Positions 23,398-32,671 of a DNA stretch of 64,000 bases are shown here, one piece after another (the first letter of the stretch is position 1; each line of letters starts with the position of its first letter). This stretch comes from Muribaculaceae bacterium (lineage in GTDB: Bacteria; Bacteroidota; Bacteroidia; Bacteroidales; Muribaculaceae), in assembly GCA_023663365.1 (NCBI GenBank), contig JAMPHP010000001.1, positions 93,282 through 157,281 on the forward strand, written 5' to 3'. The notes beneath the pieces were generated by a model, which saw only the letters and a program-made list of their open reading frames with translations, did no database searches and had not been told where the DNA came from. The position numbers and the translations under genes were made by a program.

Positions 23398-24698
23398 TGG
23401 CGGTCGTCGTTGATGGCCTCGTAGCGGAAGGCATCGTCGTCGTTGTAGCCTTCGTCGTCGTTGTCGTCGTTGTCGTCAGACATGTCGGACATGTCGGACG
23501 AGTCTGTGGCTTCGTCGTAGTCGGCGTCGTCCCAGTCGATGTCGTCGCCCCAGGCCTCGGGGCTTATGCTGCGGAGGTCTTCGGCTTCCTGCTCAGCCTC
23601 GTCGTCGGTGGGCTGGTACTCGAAGATGAAGTTGTCTTCCTCGCTCACGCGGTGATGGCCGTCGAGCGGTCGGTGGATGATGTCGGGAGCGTCGATGCGG
23701 TTGTTCTCATCGGTGATGGCACGCCAGAGCACATCCTTGAGCTCGGTGATGCCGTAGCCCGTGACGGCCGAGATAAATACGTGAGGCACCCCTTCGGGCA
23801 GCGTGCGGGCAATCTCCTCGCGCAGCTCGTCGTCGAGCATGTCGCTCTTGGAGATGGCGAGCACGCGCTGCTTGCTGTCGAGCTGCGGGTTGAACTTGCG
23901 CAGCTCCTCGAGCAGGATTTCATATTCGCGCTTGATGTCGTCGGCATCGGCGGGCACCATGAACAGCAGCACGGCGTTGCGCTCGATGTGGCGCAGGAAG
24001 CGCAGACCGAGACCTTTGCCTTCGCTGGCGCCCTCGATGATGCCGGGGATGTCGGCCATCACGAAGGAGCGGTTGTCGCGGTACGACACGATGCCCAGCT
24101 GGGGCTCCATCGTGGTGAAAGGATAGTCGGCGATTTTTGGCTCGGCAGCCGAAACGGCGGAGAGCAGTGTGGACTTGCCGGCGTTGGGGAAGCCCACCAG
24201 GCCTACGTCGGCGAGCATCTTCAGCTCGAGAATCACCGAGCGCTCTATGGCAGGCTCACCGGGCTGTGCATAGCGTGGGGTGCGGTTTGTGGCTGTGGCG
24301 AAGTGCCAGTTGCCGAGGCCTCCGCGTCCGCCCTTGAGGAGCTTCACTTCCTGTCCGTCGTCGGTGACTTCGGTGAGGTATTCGCCCGTCTCGGCATCGA
24401 AAACCACCGTGCCGCAGGGCACGTCGACAATCACATCGTCGCCGTCCTTGCCGAAGCTGCGTCCGCCCGAGCCGCTCTCGCCGTTTCCGGCGAAGATGTG
24501 GCGGCGGTATTTCAAAGGAAGAAGCGTCCACATGTTGCGGTTGCCGCGAAGGATGATGTGGCCGCCACGACCTCCGTCGCCGCCGTCGGGGCCGCCTTTG
24601 GGTACATATTTGGCACGATAGAAATGGCGCGAGCCGGCGCCGCCTTTGCCTGAGCGGCAGAGGATTTTCACGTAATCTATAAAGTTGGATTCAGCCAT
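23394..24698 (-). CDS. obgE: GTPase Obg/CgtA
   Basis: Essential ribosome-associated GTPase, 434 residues. The Gly-rich Obg fold occupies residues 1-160 ([20 protein letters not shown]). The G domain shows [13 protein letters not shown] (G1), the switch [26 protein letters not shown] (G3) and [10 protein letters not shown] (G4). The C-terminal tail is strongly acidic and contains a 9-bp-period repeat encoding SDMSDMS followed by Asp/Asn runs. In many Bacteroidales obgE sits by adk; here it is beside prmC and recX instead. Confidence 0.97.
   Translation of the reverse strand: MAESNFIDYVKILCRSGKGGAGSRHFYRAKYVPKGGPDGGDGGRGGHIILRGNRNMWTLLPLKYRRHIFAGNGESGSGGRSFGKDGDDVIVDVPCGTVVFDAETGEYLTEVTDDGQEVKLLKGGRGGLGNWHFATATNRTPRYAQPGEPAIERSVILELKMLADVGLVGFPNAGKSTLLSAVSAAEPKIADYPFTTMEPQLGIVSYRDNRSFVMADIPGIIEGASEGKGLGLRFLRHIERNAVLLFMVPADADDIKREYEILLEELRKFNPQLDSKQRVLAISKSDMLDDELREEIARTLPEGVPHVFISAVTGYGITELKDVLWRAITDENNRIDAPDIIHRPLDGHHRVSEEDNFIFEYQPTDDEAEQEAEDLRSISPEAWGDDIDWDDADYDEATDSSDMSDMSDDNDDNDDEGYNDDDAFRYEAINDDRQ
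23450..23506 (-). repeat. 9-bp-period coding repeat in the obgE tail
   Basis: Minus-strand units GACTCGTCC, GACATGTCC, GACATGTCT, GACGACAAC, GACGACAAC encode [15 protein letters not shown]. The same GACATGTCC unit recurs in the unrelated HU/LysM gene at 51922-51981. Confidence 0.75.
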
Positions 24699-24741
24699 GA
24701 TTTTTCGTATGTTAGTTATTGATAAAAACGCCCCGTGCGGC

Positions 24742-25812
24742 TCAACTGTTCATTGCATTGTGGTGCCGCATGAGCTCTCCGGCCTGGCGGAAGTCCACGG
24801 GCGAGCCCACATCGATCCAGGTGCCTTTGATAGGGTAGTAAGTCACCTTCCGGCCGGCGGCGATGGCGCGGTCGATAAGGTCGGTGGCATCGCAGCGCTC
24901 GCCTTTCACCAGGGTAGCCAGCAGTGCGTTGGAGAAGATATATATGCCGGCATTGGCGTAGTAGGAGTAGGCGGGTTTCTCCTCTATGCCAGTCACCGCG
25001 TCGGGGTCGTCGGGGTCGAGGGTGAGGATGGCGTAGGGCACCGACACCTGATAGGGCACCACGGCGATGGTGGCGTCGGCACTGCGGCTGCGGTGAAGCA
25101 AATACATCTCCTCGAATGAGATAGTGGTGAGCAGGTCGGAGTTCATCACCAGTGTGCAACCATTGGGCTCGCCGCTATCGAGCAGCGCCACCGCACCTAT
25201 TGTGCCAAGGGGCACATCCTCGCGCACAGTGCGCACCTGCACTCCTGCCACGGGACGGCTGAAGTGCTCGTCGATTTTCTCGGCCAGATAGCGCGTGGTC
25301 ACGGTGATGTCGGTGATGCCGCAGGCGGCAAGAGCCTCCACATTGTAGTCGATGATGGCCTTGCCCTCGATCTCCAACAGTGGCTTGGGGGTGGTGAGGG
25401 TGGCAGGGCGCAGCCGCTCACCCTTGCCTCCGGCCATGAGCACGGCACGCATGGGCAGCACGGTGTGGCTGGAGGTGAGGTCGATGATGTGGTGCAGACG
25501 GCCTTCGGGGTCGAGCACGGGCACGAGCGAGATGCCTGCCGAGCGGTAGTCGCGAAGAGCGGCCACGTCGATGTTGCCGAGCTCCACACTGCGGAAGGCC
25601 GTGTGCGCAGCCTCTATCACGGGGCTGTCGAGACCCTTGCCTGCAAGCAGGGCGCGGCGCACATCGCCATCGGTGAGAGTGCCCGCAAGGTGGCCGTCGC
25701 CATCGGTCACAAAGAGCGTCATGGCTCCGCCCGAGAGAGCGTTGAGCCGCGCCAGAGCTTCGAGCAGGGGTGTTTCGCCTGCAATTGTTATATTATCAAT
25801 ATCGATTTTCAT
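24742..25812 (-). CDS. CBS-domain sugar-1-phosphate nucleotidyltransferase (PtmE-like)
   Basis: About 356 residues from ATG 25812, which overlaps the preceding stop by 4 bp (ATGA). Residues 1-110 form a CBS pair ([43 protein letters not shown]). From 118 follows a nucleotidyltransferase domain with the signature [20 protein letters not shown], then [16 protein letters not shown] and [20 protein letters not shown] plus NTP transferase is the layout of PtmE, which makes GDP-glucosamine for legionaminic acid in Campylobacter. The link here is by architecture and neighbours (NeuC- and NeuA-like), so the sugar is inference. Confidence 0.88.
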   Translation of the reverse strand: MKIDIDNITIAGETPLLEALARLNALSGGAMTLFVTDGDGHLAGTLTDGDVRRALLAGKGLDSPVIEAAHTAFRSVELGNIDVAALRDYRSAGISLVPVLDPEGRLHHIIDLTSSHTVLPMRAVLMAGGKGERLRPATLTTPKPLLEIEGKAIIDYNVEALAACGITDITVTTRYLAEKIDEHFSRPVAGVQVRTVREDVPLGTIGAVALLDSGEPNGCTLVMNSDLLTTISFEEMYLLHRSRSADATIAVVPYQVSVPYAILTLDPDDPDAVTGIEEKPAYSYYANAGIYIFSNALLATLVKGERCDATDLIDRAIAAGRKVTYYPIKGTWIDVGSPVDFRQAGELMRHHNAMNS

Positions 25813-26504
25813 CCTTGAAATTTTTTCATCTTTTCTTCGGCACGCTCCCAGTCGGCGGGTGTGTCGAGGTCGATGCTCCGCTCTGCGGGCATGAAGAAAG
25901 GTATGCGCCGCGGGAACGCGCCCAGCGACATAGCCCGTAAGGACTGCGGATTGATCACATACACGGCTCCGTTCTGCTCGTAGACAGGCGGGCAGTCCTG
26001 GCGGCGGGTGTAGAGGCCGTCGCCCTTGCACACCTGCATATAGCCCTCGGCGCTTACCTCGAACATATTATAGTACGGGTTCGCCGCCGCCGGAGCCAGC
26101 GATGTCACCATGTCGCACCCGGGGGTATACAGCTCCTCGGCACCGGCAAGGTCGGCAGCGGTGCGCATCGGCGAGGTGGGCTGCAGGAGCACCACGCAGT
26201 CGTAGGCTATGCCGCGGCTGTCTGCCCAGTCCATCACATCGAGCATCACCTCGCGGCTGCCTACCGTGTCGCCTCCAAGAGCGGCGGGGCGCATATAGTC
26301 GACCGTCAGACCAAGGCTGCGGGCAGTGTCGGCAATCTCGGCATCGTCGGTCGAAAGCACCACCGTGCCGCCGGTGCGCGCGGCATCGGTCAGAGCCACA
26401 TCAACGGTGTAGGCGATGAGAGGGCGGCCGCCCAGCAGCCGTATGTTCTTGCGGGGTATGCCCTTGCTGCCCCCGCGCGCAGGGATTATATAAAGCGGTT
26501 TCAT
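25809..26504 (-). CDS. Acylneuraminate (nonulosonate) cytidylyltransferase
   Basis: A 231-residue CMP-sugar synthetase of the NeuA/LegF type, which activates a nine-carbon keto acid sugar with CTP. The nucleotide-binding opening IIPARGGSKGIPRKNIRLLGG is exact for the family. VVLSTDDAEIADTARSLG, VVLLQPTSPMRT and EQNGAVYVINPQSL follow in order. It overlaps the NeuC-like gene upstream and the PtmE-like gene downstream by 4 bp each. Which nonulosonate it uses (Neu5Ac, Leg, Pse) cannot be read from sequence. Confidence 0.92.
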   Translation of the reverse strand: MKPLYIIPARGGSKGIPRKNIRLLGGRPLIAYTVDVALTDAARTGGTVVLSTDDAEIADTARSLGLTVDYMRPAALGGDTVGSREVMLDVMDWADSRGIAYDCVVLLQPTSPMRTAADLAGAEELYTPGCDMVTSLAPAAANPYYNMFEVSAEGYMQVCKGDGLYTRRQDCPPVYEQNGAVYVINPQSLRAMSLGAFPRRIPFFMPAERSIDLDTPADWERAEEKMKKFQG

Positions 26505-27682
26505 TGAAGTGTGTCGTAAAATCGTTTTGGCCCGGCCGGAAGAGAGTCGAGAAAGCGTGTCAGAGCCTCAGCCATGCGGCCGGGAGTGTCGGGCCGGAAA
26601 TACGGATTTTCTCGCCTGCCGGCAAGCTCCTGCATAGCGGGCGAAAGGGCGCGGGCTATGGCTTGGCGTATGGAGTCGGTGTCGGGTTCGCAGTGTATCA
26701 CCGAAGGAGCGGCTATGCGCCCGCGCTGGCGAATGCCTATGTCGACCGTCGGCACGCCCGCTGAGGGAGCCTCGACAATGCCGCTCGATGAATTGCCGAT
26801 TACCATCGAGGCGAGCCTCAGCAGCGACTGGTAGCGCAGCATACCGAGCGACTGCACCAAGCGCACACGCTCGGGGTGAGCGGCGGCATAAGCCTGCAGC
26901 TCGGCTATAATCCCGCTGCTGTGGGCGTCGTTGTTGGGAAAAGTAATCACGGAGCGCATCTCGGGGAAAGCATCGAGCGCGCGAAGCATACTGCGCACGC
27001 GCTCTGCCGGCGAGGCGCCGTGGTCGTTGGTGGCCGGGTGGTAAGTAATCAGCGCCAAGGGTGCGCCCTCGAGCTCCATGCCGAGGAATTGGCTGAGCTC
27101 ATCGGCGCTGAGCACAGCAGTGTTCAAGGCATTCCACACACCGATGGCACCGGTGTTGAGCACTGCCTCGGGCTGCTCGCCCATCTGAATCACACGGCGG
27201 CGGTAAGGTTCGGTGGCCGTCAGATGAAGCGAGGCCAGCTTTGTGATGGCATGGCGGAAAGAGTCGTCGTTGGCACCCTCCGAAATTTCGCCACCCGCGA
27301 TATGCACTATAGGGATATGCATCACCGCAGCTGCCGAAGCCACGGCAAGCATCTCGTAGCGGTCGCCAAGGAGCACCACGGCGTCGGGGTGCAGGCGGTT
27401 GAAAGCATCGGCCATGCCGTCGAGGCAAAGACTCATGGCACGCACGCGCGAAGCCTCGTCATCGCCGTCCACATCCATGTGCACGCGGGCATCGACATCG
27501 AAGCCCGCATCAATAATCTCGTTCACCGTCATGCCATAGCGCTCCATCAGGTGCATGTTGGCGACCACAATCTGCACGTGCACGCCGGGCACATGGCGCA
27601 TAGCCTCGGCCAGCGGCTGAAGCAGGCCCCAGTCGGCACGCGTAGTGCTCACGAAGCAAAGTTTTTTTTCTCTCTCGCTCAT
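26501..27682 (-). CDS. UDP-GlcNAc 2-epimerase, hydrolysing (NeuC/LegG-like)
   Basis: A 393-residue hydrolysing epimerase that would yield ManNAc-type sugars for sialic or legionaminic acid synthesis. Visible motifs: CFVSTTRADWGLL at the N-terminus, VVLLGDRYEMLA, IVHIAGGEISEGANDDSFRH, and GNSSSGIVEAPSAGVPTVDIG with TVDIGIRQRGR. The ATG at 27682 is chosen over a longer in-frame start at 27715, since the promoter -7 box lies at 27689-27696. It opens the three-gene operon. The nonulosonate synthase (NeuB/LegI) is absent here. Confidence 0.93.
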   Translation of the reverse strand: MSEREKKLCFVSTTRADWGLLQPLAEAMRHVPGVHVQIVVANMHLMERYGMTVNEIIDAGFDVDARVHMDVDGDDEASRVRAMSLCLDGMADAFNRLHPDAVVLLGDRYEMLAVASAAAVMHIPIVHIAGGEISEGANDDSFRHAITKLASLHLTATEPYRRRVIQMGEQPEAVLNTGAIGVWNALNTAVLSADELSQFLGMELEGAPLALITYHPATNDHGASPAERVRSMLRALDAFPEMRSVITFPNNDAHSSGIIAELQAYAAAHPERVRLVQSLGMLRYQSLLRLASMVIGNSSSGIVEAPSAGVPTVDIGIRQRGRIAAPSVIHCEPDTDSIRQAIARALSPAMQELAGRRENPYFRPDTPGRMAEALTRFLDSLPAGPKRFYDTLQ

Positions 27683-27688
27683 AATCTG

Positions 27689-27720
27689 CAAAAATACGAA
27701 TAAGTCGAGAGCCAAGCAAA
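27689..27720 (-). promoter_or_regulatory. Bacteroidetes promoter abutting the NeuC-like gene
   Basis: Minus strand: TTTG (27720-27717), 20-nt spacer, TATTTTTG (27696-27689). The -7 box ends 7 bp before the ATG at 27682, predicting a leader of only 0-3 nt. Confidence 0.75.
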
Positions 27721-27765
27721 TTTATTTAGCTTGGCGCCCGGCTCGGGCACCTTAAAGACCTTAAT

Positions 27766-27803
27766 AAAAAAAGACGGTGCGGGTCATCACGACAAGCACC
27801 GTC
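27766..27803 (-). terminator. Intrinsic terminator of mutAB
   Basis: An 8-bp stem GACGGTGC/GCACCGTC (27773-27780 with 27796-27803), loop 15 nt, followed on the minus strand by seven Ts. A second hairpin lies at 27813-27848 (GAGCCCTCC/GGAGGGCTC, 9 bp). Both are downstream of the mutase genes. Confidence 0.85.
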
Positions 27804-27874
27804 TCGGGATGTGAGCCCTCCGTTTTGCGGATGGGAGTCGGAGGGCTCGGGGGGGGAATGTATCTTTTTAATTT

Positions 27875-27949
27875 ATGAGGTACGAGTTAGGAGTTATGAG
27901 TTTTTTTGCAGTGCAACTCTTATCTTATAACTCTTAACTCATATCTTGA
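27875..27949. repeat. Imperfect inverted repeat of GAGTTATGAG-type words
   Basis: Arms 27875-27900 and 27924-27949 match at about 20 of 26 positions as inverted repeats and are built from GAGTTATGAG/AACTC words. It lies just after the mutB stop codon. Similar words recur near 63680-63715. Confidence 0.5.
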
Positions 27950-27953
27950 AAAC

Positions 27954-30098
27954 TTATTCTTCGCTGAGAATCTCAAGCATCTTGATGGCCGACAGGGGTA
28001 TGCGGGTGCCGGGGCCGAAGATTGCAGCTACGCCGGCTTTGTAGAGGAAGTCGTAGTCCTGTGCGGGGATTACACCACCGGCAGTGACGAGGATGTCCTC
28101 ACGACCGAGCTTGCGGAGCTCTTCGATTACCTGGGGGATGAGCGTCTTGTGACCTGCTGCGAGCGACGACACACCGAGGATGTGAACGTCGTTCTCCACC
28201 GCCTGACGGGCTGCTTCTGCGGGGGTCTGGAAGAGGGGACCCATGTCGACGTCGAAACCGCAGTCGGCATAGCCTGTCGCTACAACCTTTGCGCCGCGGT
28301 CGTGGCCGTCCTGGCCCATCTTGGCAATCATGATACGGGGCTGGCGACCTTCGCGCTTGGCGAACTCCTCGCACATCTGCTGTGCGCGGACGAAGTCGGG
28401 ATCTTGCTTTGTTTCGCTTGAGTACACGCCTGAGATAGTTCTGATTACTGCTTTATAGCGGCCTACGACTTCTTCGCAGGCATCGGAAATTTCGCCGAGG
28501 GTGGCACGGAGGCCGGCGGCCTTCACGGCGAGGTCAAGGAGGTTGCCTTCCTTGGTGCGGACGCACTCTGTGATGGCTGCGAGGGCTTCTTTCACCTTGG
28601 CTTCGTCGCGGTGAGCCTTCACGTCGTTGAGGCGCTCGATCTGCTCGCGGCGCACTTCGGTATTGTCGATCTCGAGGATGTCGATGGGGTCTTCATGCTC
28701 GAGGCGGTATTTGTTGATACCTACGATTGTCTGACGGCCGGAGTCGATGCGGGCCTGAGTGCGGGCCGAGGCTTCTTCGATGCGGAGCTTGGGCAGACCG
28801 GTCTCGATGGCTTTTGCCATGCCGCCGAGCTTCTCGATTTCCTGGATGTGCTCCCATGCGCGGTGTGCGATTTCGTTGGTGAGCGCTTCCACGTAGTACG
28901 AGCCGCCCCAGGGGTCGATGGCGCGTGTCACCTGAGTCTCTTCCTGGATGTAGATCTGAGTGTTTCGGGCGATGCGTGCCGAGAAGTCGGTGGGGAGTGC
29001 GATGGCTTCGTCGAGAGCGTTGGTGTGGAGGCTCTGGGTGTGGCCGAGGGCGGCGCCCATGGCCTCGATGCAGGTGCGGCCTACGTTGTTGAAGGGGTCC
29101 TGCTCGGTGAGCGACCAGCCCGAGGTCTGCGAGTGGGTGCGGAGGGCGAGCGATTTGGGGTTCTTGGGGTTGAACTGCTTCACGATCTTAGCCCAGAGCA
29201 TACGTGCTGCACGCATCTTGGCCACTTCCATGAAGTAGTTCATGCCGATAGCCCAGAAGAAGGACAGGCGGGGCGCGAAGGCGTCGATGTCCATGCCTGC
29301 GTTGACACCTGCGCGGAGGTACTCGAGGCCGTCGGCGAGTGTGTATGCGAGCTCGATGTCGCAAGTAGCACCTGCTTCCTGCATGTGGTAGCCGGAGATT
29401 GAGATGCTGTTGAACTTGGGCATGTTCTGCGAAGTGTACTCGAAGATGTCGGCGATAATGCGCATCGAGAATTCAGGCGGGTAGATGTAGGTGTTGCGCA
29501 CCATGAATTCCTTGAGAATGTCGTTCTGGATTGTGCCGGCCATCTCTTCGAGCTTGGCACCCTGCTCAAGGCCTGCGTTGATGTAGAAGGCGAGCACGGG
29601 GAGCACGGCGCCGTTCATGGTCATGGACACCGACATCTTGTTGAGGGGGATGCCGTCGAAGAGCACTTTCATGTCGTCGAGCGAGCAGATCGACACACCG
29701 GCCTTGCCAACGTCGCCGACGACGCGCTCATGGTCGGCATCGTAGCCGCGGTGTGTGGCGAGGTCAAATGCCACCGAAAGACCTTTCTGACCCGACGCGA
29801 GGTTGCGGCGGTAGAAGGCGTTCGACTCGGCGGCTGTCGAGAAGCCTGCATACTGGCGGATGGTCCAGGGGCGCAGGGGGTACATGGCGCTGTACGGGCC
29901 ACGGAGGAAGGGAGGTATACCCGACATGAAGTTGAGGTGCTCGAGGCCCTCGAGGTCGGATTTTGTGTAGACGGGTTTTACGGGAATAAGTTCGGGAGTG
30001 GTCCAGTCTTCGACTGCTGCTGCAGCGGGCCGGGCACCGCATGTCCCTGCCGTAATGTCGATATTTTTAAAATCGGGTTTCATAGTAAGCTGAGACAT
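27954..30098 (-). CDS. mutB: Methylmalonyl-CoA mutase large (catalytic) subunit
   Basis: Cobalamin-dependent subunit that interconverts succinyl-CoA and (R)-methylmalonyl-CoA, the key step of propionate formation in Bacteroidales. 714 residues: N-terminal barrel with [21 protein letters not shown] and [15 protein letters not shown], and a C-terminal B12 domain with the signature [20 protein letters not shown], in which the DxHxxG His binds cobalt, followed by GVSSLAAGH. It starts directly after mutA with no gap. The terminator at 27766-27803 closes the unit. Confidence 0.98.
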   Translation of the reverse strand: MSQLTMKPDFKNIDITAGTCGARPAAAAVEDWTTPELIPVKPVYTKSDLEGLEHLNFMSGIPPFLRGPYSAMYPLRPWTIRQYAGFSTAAESNAFYRRNLASGQKGLSVAFDLATHRGYDADHERVVGDVGKAGVSICSLDDMKVLFDGIPLNKMSVSMTMNGAVLPVLAFYINAGLEQGAKLEEMAGTIQNDILKEFMVRNTYIYPPEFSMRIIADIFEYTSQNMPKFNSISISGYHMQEAGATCDIELAYTLADGLEYLRAGVNAGMDIDAFAPRLSFFWAIGMNYFMEVAKMRAARMLWAKIVKQFNPKNPKSLALRTHSQTSGWSLTEQDPFNNVGRTCIEAMGAALGHTQSLHTNALDEAIALPTDFSARIARNTQIYIQEETQVTRAIDPWGGSYYVEALTNEIAHRAWEHIQEIEKLGGMAKAIETGLPKLRIEEASARTQARIDSGRQTIVGINKYRLEHEDPIDILEIDNTEVRREQIERLNDVKAHRDEAKVKEALAAITECVRTKEGNLLDLAVKAAGLRATLGEISDACEEVVGRYKAVIRTISGVYSSETKQDPDFVRAQQMCEEFAKREGRQPRIMIAKMGQDGHDRGAKVVATGYADCGFDVDMGPLFQTPAEAARQAVENDVHILGVSSLAAGHKTLIPQVIEELRKLGREDILVTAGGVIPAQDYDFLYKAGVAAIFGPGTRIPLSAIKMLEILSEE

Positions 30099-31946
30099 TT
30101 ATTTATTGAGAAGACGATTGTTGAAGTCGCGGAGTGTGTCGAGCACATTGCAGCGCACGTGCACATAGTCCTTGATGCCGGCGGCTGTGAGCTCTTCCAT
30201 GCAAGCGGGAGCACCTGCAACTACGAACTCGGCACGGCCATCGAGATACTTGAAGGCTGCCGGAGCGAGCTCGGCATATTCGTCGTCGGAAGAGCAGAGC
30301 ACAATCACGTCGGCGCCCTGAGCGAGGGCCGCGTCGACGCCGGCCTCAACGGTGTCGAAGCCGAGGTTGTCGATAATCTCATATCCTGCGCAACCGAAGA
30401 AGTTGGTCGAGAACTGTGCACGGGCCAGGCGCATAGCCAGGTTGCCTATGGTGAGCATGAACACCTTGGGGCGCTTTGCTGCGGCCTCGGTGGCAAGGCG
30501 GAGAGCCTCGAAGTCGGTGGCGGCACGCTTCATCGTCAGGGCGTTGGGACCCTTTTCGGCGCTGCATCCGCAGTGGCAGGCAGTGTCTTCGATCTTGTCG
30601 GCTGCTTTCTCGTTGATGTTGGGGTACTGGTTTGTGCCAAGGAGGATTTCCTTGCGGCGGGCAACGTCGGTGTGGCGCTTTTCGCACGACTCGTTGACGG
30701 CACGCTGCACTTCGCCGCGGCCTACGGCGCCGAAGTATTCGCCTTCTTCGTCCATCACGGCGAGGAAGAGCTTCCAGCCCTGCTCGGCGATGGCCACTGT
30801 GAGGTGCTCCACATAGTAGCTGCCGCCTGCGGGGTCGACAACCTTGTCCATGTGGCTCTCTTCCTTAAGCAGGAACTGCTGGTTGCGGGCGATACGCTCC
30901 GAGAAAGCGTCGGGGCGCTTGTAGGGAGTGTCGAAGGGGGTGACAACGATAGAGTCGACACCTGCAACACATGCCGAGAAGGTCTCGGTCTGGCTGCGGA
31001 GCAGGTTGACGTGAGCGTCGTAGATGGTCTGGTTGAAGCGCGAGGTGGTGGCGCATACCATCATCTTGGCTGCGCAGTCGCACTCGGGTTTGTACTGCTC
31101 CACGATCTGAGCCCAGAGCATACGGGCAGCGCGGAACTTGGCAATCTCCATGAAGAAGTTCGACGACACGCACATGTTGAACTTGATGCGTGCGGCCACT
31201 TCGGTGGCGCTGCGGCCGGCTTCTGTGAGGAGGTTGAGCCAGGAAGCGCCCCAGGCGAGGGCATAGCCGAGCTCCTGATAGATAAATGCGCCGCCGTTGG
31301 CGAGGATGTCGGAGTCGACAGCGAGGCAGCGGATGCCTTTTACCTCGGCTACGGTATCGAGGAGCTTGCAAGCCTCGGCAGCCACGGCAGCGGCATCAAA
31401 TCCTTCCACACCGTGCATGAGCTGGCGGCGCAGAGGGTTGTAGTTGACCGAGCCACGGAAGGTGTCGGTGGCACCGGCAGCCTTGACGCACTCGACCAGA
31501 GCAGCGGCAACGGCGACGGCCTTGCCGGGGCAGCAGGAGAGGTTTATCTCGACTTTCGAGAGGTCGATATCTTTGATGAGTGTGGCAACATCGGCGGGGT
31601 CGGCAACCTTGAAACCGAGCGAGTTTACGCCCTTTGTGAGCACGTCGAGAGCAATCTCGTTGGCCTCCTTTGCATCTGCGGCCACGATATTCTGGCGAGT
31701 GAGCCAGTCGTTGTCGGTGCGGGTGCCGCGGATGTAGGGGAACTGGCCGGGCAGCGAGTCGGTGGTCTTGAGGCCGGCGATGTCTTCTGCGCGGTAAACG
31801 GGCTCAACATTGAAGCCTTCGTTTGTGCGCCAGACCAATTTCTTGTTGAAGTCGGCACCTTTGAGGTCGGCTTCTACCTTGGCGCGCCATTCCTGATAGC
31901 TCACCTCGGGGAACTGGTCAAACAGTCTTTCGTTATTTTCTGCCAT
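30099..31946 (-). CDS. mutA: Methylmalonyl-CoA mutase small subunit
   Basis: Non-catalytic partner of MutB, 615 residues. It shares the barrel fold (FPEVSYQEWRAKVEADLKGADF, QFPYIRGTRTDNDWLTRQNI) and has a C-terminal B12-like fold (VFMLTIGNLAMRLARAQFSTNFFGCAGYEI) without the DxHxxG cobalt ligand, as expected for the beta subunit. It is transcribed from the promoter at 32049-32079 with a leader of about 98 nt, which shows a small hairpin but no B12 riboswitch. Confidence 0.96.
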   Translation of the reverse strand: MAENNERLFDQFPEVSYQEWRAKVEADLKGADFNKKLVWRTNEGFNVEPVYRAEDIAGLKTTDSLPGQFPYIRGTRTDNDWLTRQNIVAADAKEANEIALDVLTKGVNSLGFKVADPADVATLIKDIDLSKVEINLSCCPGKAVAVAAALVECVKAAGATDTFRGSVNYNPLRRQLMHGVEGFDAAAVAAEACKLLDTVAEVKGIRCLAVDSDILANGGAFIYQELGYALAWGASWLNLLTEAGRSATEVAARIKFNMCVSSNFFMEIAKFRAARMLWAQIVEQYKPECDCAAKMMVCATTSRFNQTIYDAHVNLLRSQTETFSACVAGVDSIVVTPFDTPYKRPDAFSERIARNQQFLLKEESHMDKVVDPAGGSYYVEHLTVAIAEQGWKLFLAVMDEEGEYFGAVGRGEVQRAVNESCEKRHTDVARRKEILLGTNQYPNINEKAADKIEDTACHCGCSAEKGPNALTMKRAATDFEALRLATEAAAKRPKVFMLTIGNLAMRLARAQFSTNFFGCAGYEIIDNLGFDTVEAGVDAALAQGADVIVLCSSDDEYAELAPAAFKYLDGRAEFVVAGAPACMEELTAAGIKDYVHVRCNVLDTLRDFNNRLLNK

Positions 31947-32048
31947 AAAATATCTGTCGATATATAGTTAGTTGTTTGTCAGTGGGTTGGTGTATGTTTT
32001 ATTTCATGGTACTGTCGATGGCCACGCATAGCAAGGCCATTGAACGCA

Positions 32049-32079
32049 CAAAAGTAACAAATATCAGCAAATTAGCAAA
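32049..32079 (-). promoter_or_regulatory. Bacteroidetes promoter of mutAB
   Basis: Minus strand: TTTG (32079-32076), 19-nt spacer, TACTTTTG (32056-32049). The transcription start should be near 32044. The leader contains a 6-bp hairpin (ATGGCC at 32018-32023 with 32035-32040). Confidence 0.85.
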
Positions 32080-32137
32080 ACTTTAAGAGGAAAATCGCAA
32101 GATAATTATTCTTTATTTTCAAGCGCTTCAAAAAAAA

Positions 32138-32169
32138 TTTGTATAATATAAAAATAATGCGTAAATTTG
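32138..32169 (+). promoter_or_regulatory. Bacteroidetes promoter of rpmH
   Basis: TTTG at 32138-32141, 20-nt spacer, TAAATTTG at 32162-32169, giving a leader of about 40 nt before the rpmH ATG. It is divergent from the mutAB promoter, about 60 bp apart. Confidence 0.85.
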
Positions 32170-32215
32170 CGCTCCGAAAAGCTCTGAAAATAAATCGAAA
32201 AAAACAATACAGGCA

Positions 32216-32371
32216 ATGAAAAGAACATTCCAACCCTCTAACCGTAAAAGAGTTAACAAGCACGGCTTCCGCGAAAGAATGGCAACTGCTAACGGCCGCA
32301 AGGTGCTCGCACGCCGTCGTGCCAAAGGTCGCGCCGCTCTCACTGTAAGCGACAACATCGCTTCCAAGTAA
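32216..32371 (+). CDS. rpmH: 50S ribosomal protein L34
   Basis: A 51-residue basic protein of the large ribosomal subunit. The sequence is unmistakable: [20 protein letters not shown], then a region rich in Arg/Lys ([20 protein letters not shown]). In many bacteria rpmH lies by rnpA and dnaA; here it stands alone between the mutAB promoter and a bidirectional terminator. Confidence 0.98.
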   Translation: MKRTFQPSNRKRVNKHGFRERMATANGRKVLARRRAKGRAALTVSDNIASK

Positions 32372-32392
32372 GCTCCGCACTACTTTTACAGC

Positions 32393-32435
32393 AAAAAAAT
32401 GAGGATGCTCCGCGAAGGTGCATCCTCATTTTTTT
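32393..32435. terminator. Bidirectional terminator after rpmH
   Basis: A 16-bp stem including A/T ends: AAAAAAATGAGGATGC at 32393-32408 pairs with GCATCCTCATTTTTTT at 32420-32435, 11-nt loop. It ends in T-runs in both directions, serving rpmH and the convergent minus-strand cluster. Confidence 0.92.
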
Positions 32436-32446
32436 GCTGTATCCGT

Positions 32447-32671
32447 TTATTTGAAAATCAGCTCGGGAGCCGAATGCGGGTCGGCCGCAGGCACAATCTC
32501 CACGGTGCCGCTGTGAAAAGATGTGGCGGCTGTCTCGCCACTGAAAGGCTCTACGGCCACTTGCCAGAGGCCGTCGGCATCGCGGCGGATGTCGGCCACC
32601 GAGAGTGTGCTCACTTGGCTGCCGACCACTATGCGGTGCGCCAGGATGCGAGTAGGCGACTGGGCTTTCAT
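32447..32671 (-). CDS. Small conserved protein after the DUF4296 lipoprotein
   Basis: A 74-residue protein with no signal peptide (MKAQSPTRILAHRIVVGSQV), predicted to form beta strands (VADIRRDADGLWQVAVEPFS). I do not recognise a family. Its ATG overlaps the stop of the DUF4296 gene by 4 bp and it ends 11 bp before the terminator, which supports it as a real last gene of the ileS cluster. Confidence 0.6.
   Translation of the reverse strand: MKAQSPTRILAHRIVVGSQVSTLSVADIRRDADGLWQVAVEPFSGETAATSFHSGTVEIVPAADPHSAPELIFK

Noticed and set aside
25813..26031. Upstream start for the CBS-nucleotidyltransferase
   Set aside because: The extra residues are Arg/Pro-rich antisense-like sequence overlapping the NeuA-like gene; the ATG at 25812 starts the CBS domain.
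30099..31946. Loss of the B12 site in mutA as a defect
   Set aside because: The small subunit normally lacks the cobalt-ligand His; MutB carries it.
29730..31967. Plus-strand open frame of 745 codons opposite mutA/mutB
   Set aside because: Antisense shadow of two well-identified genes, with no start signal or recognisable motif.
31947..32048. Possible cobalamin riboswitch in the 98-nt leader of mutAB
   Set aside because: Only a 6-bp hairpin is present; I see no B12-box or the multi-stem layout of cobalamin riboswitches.
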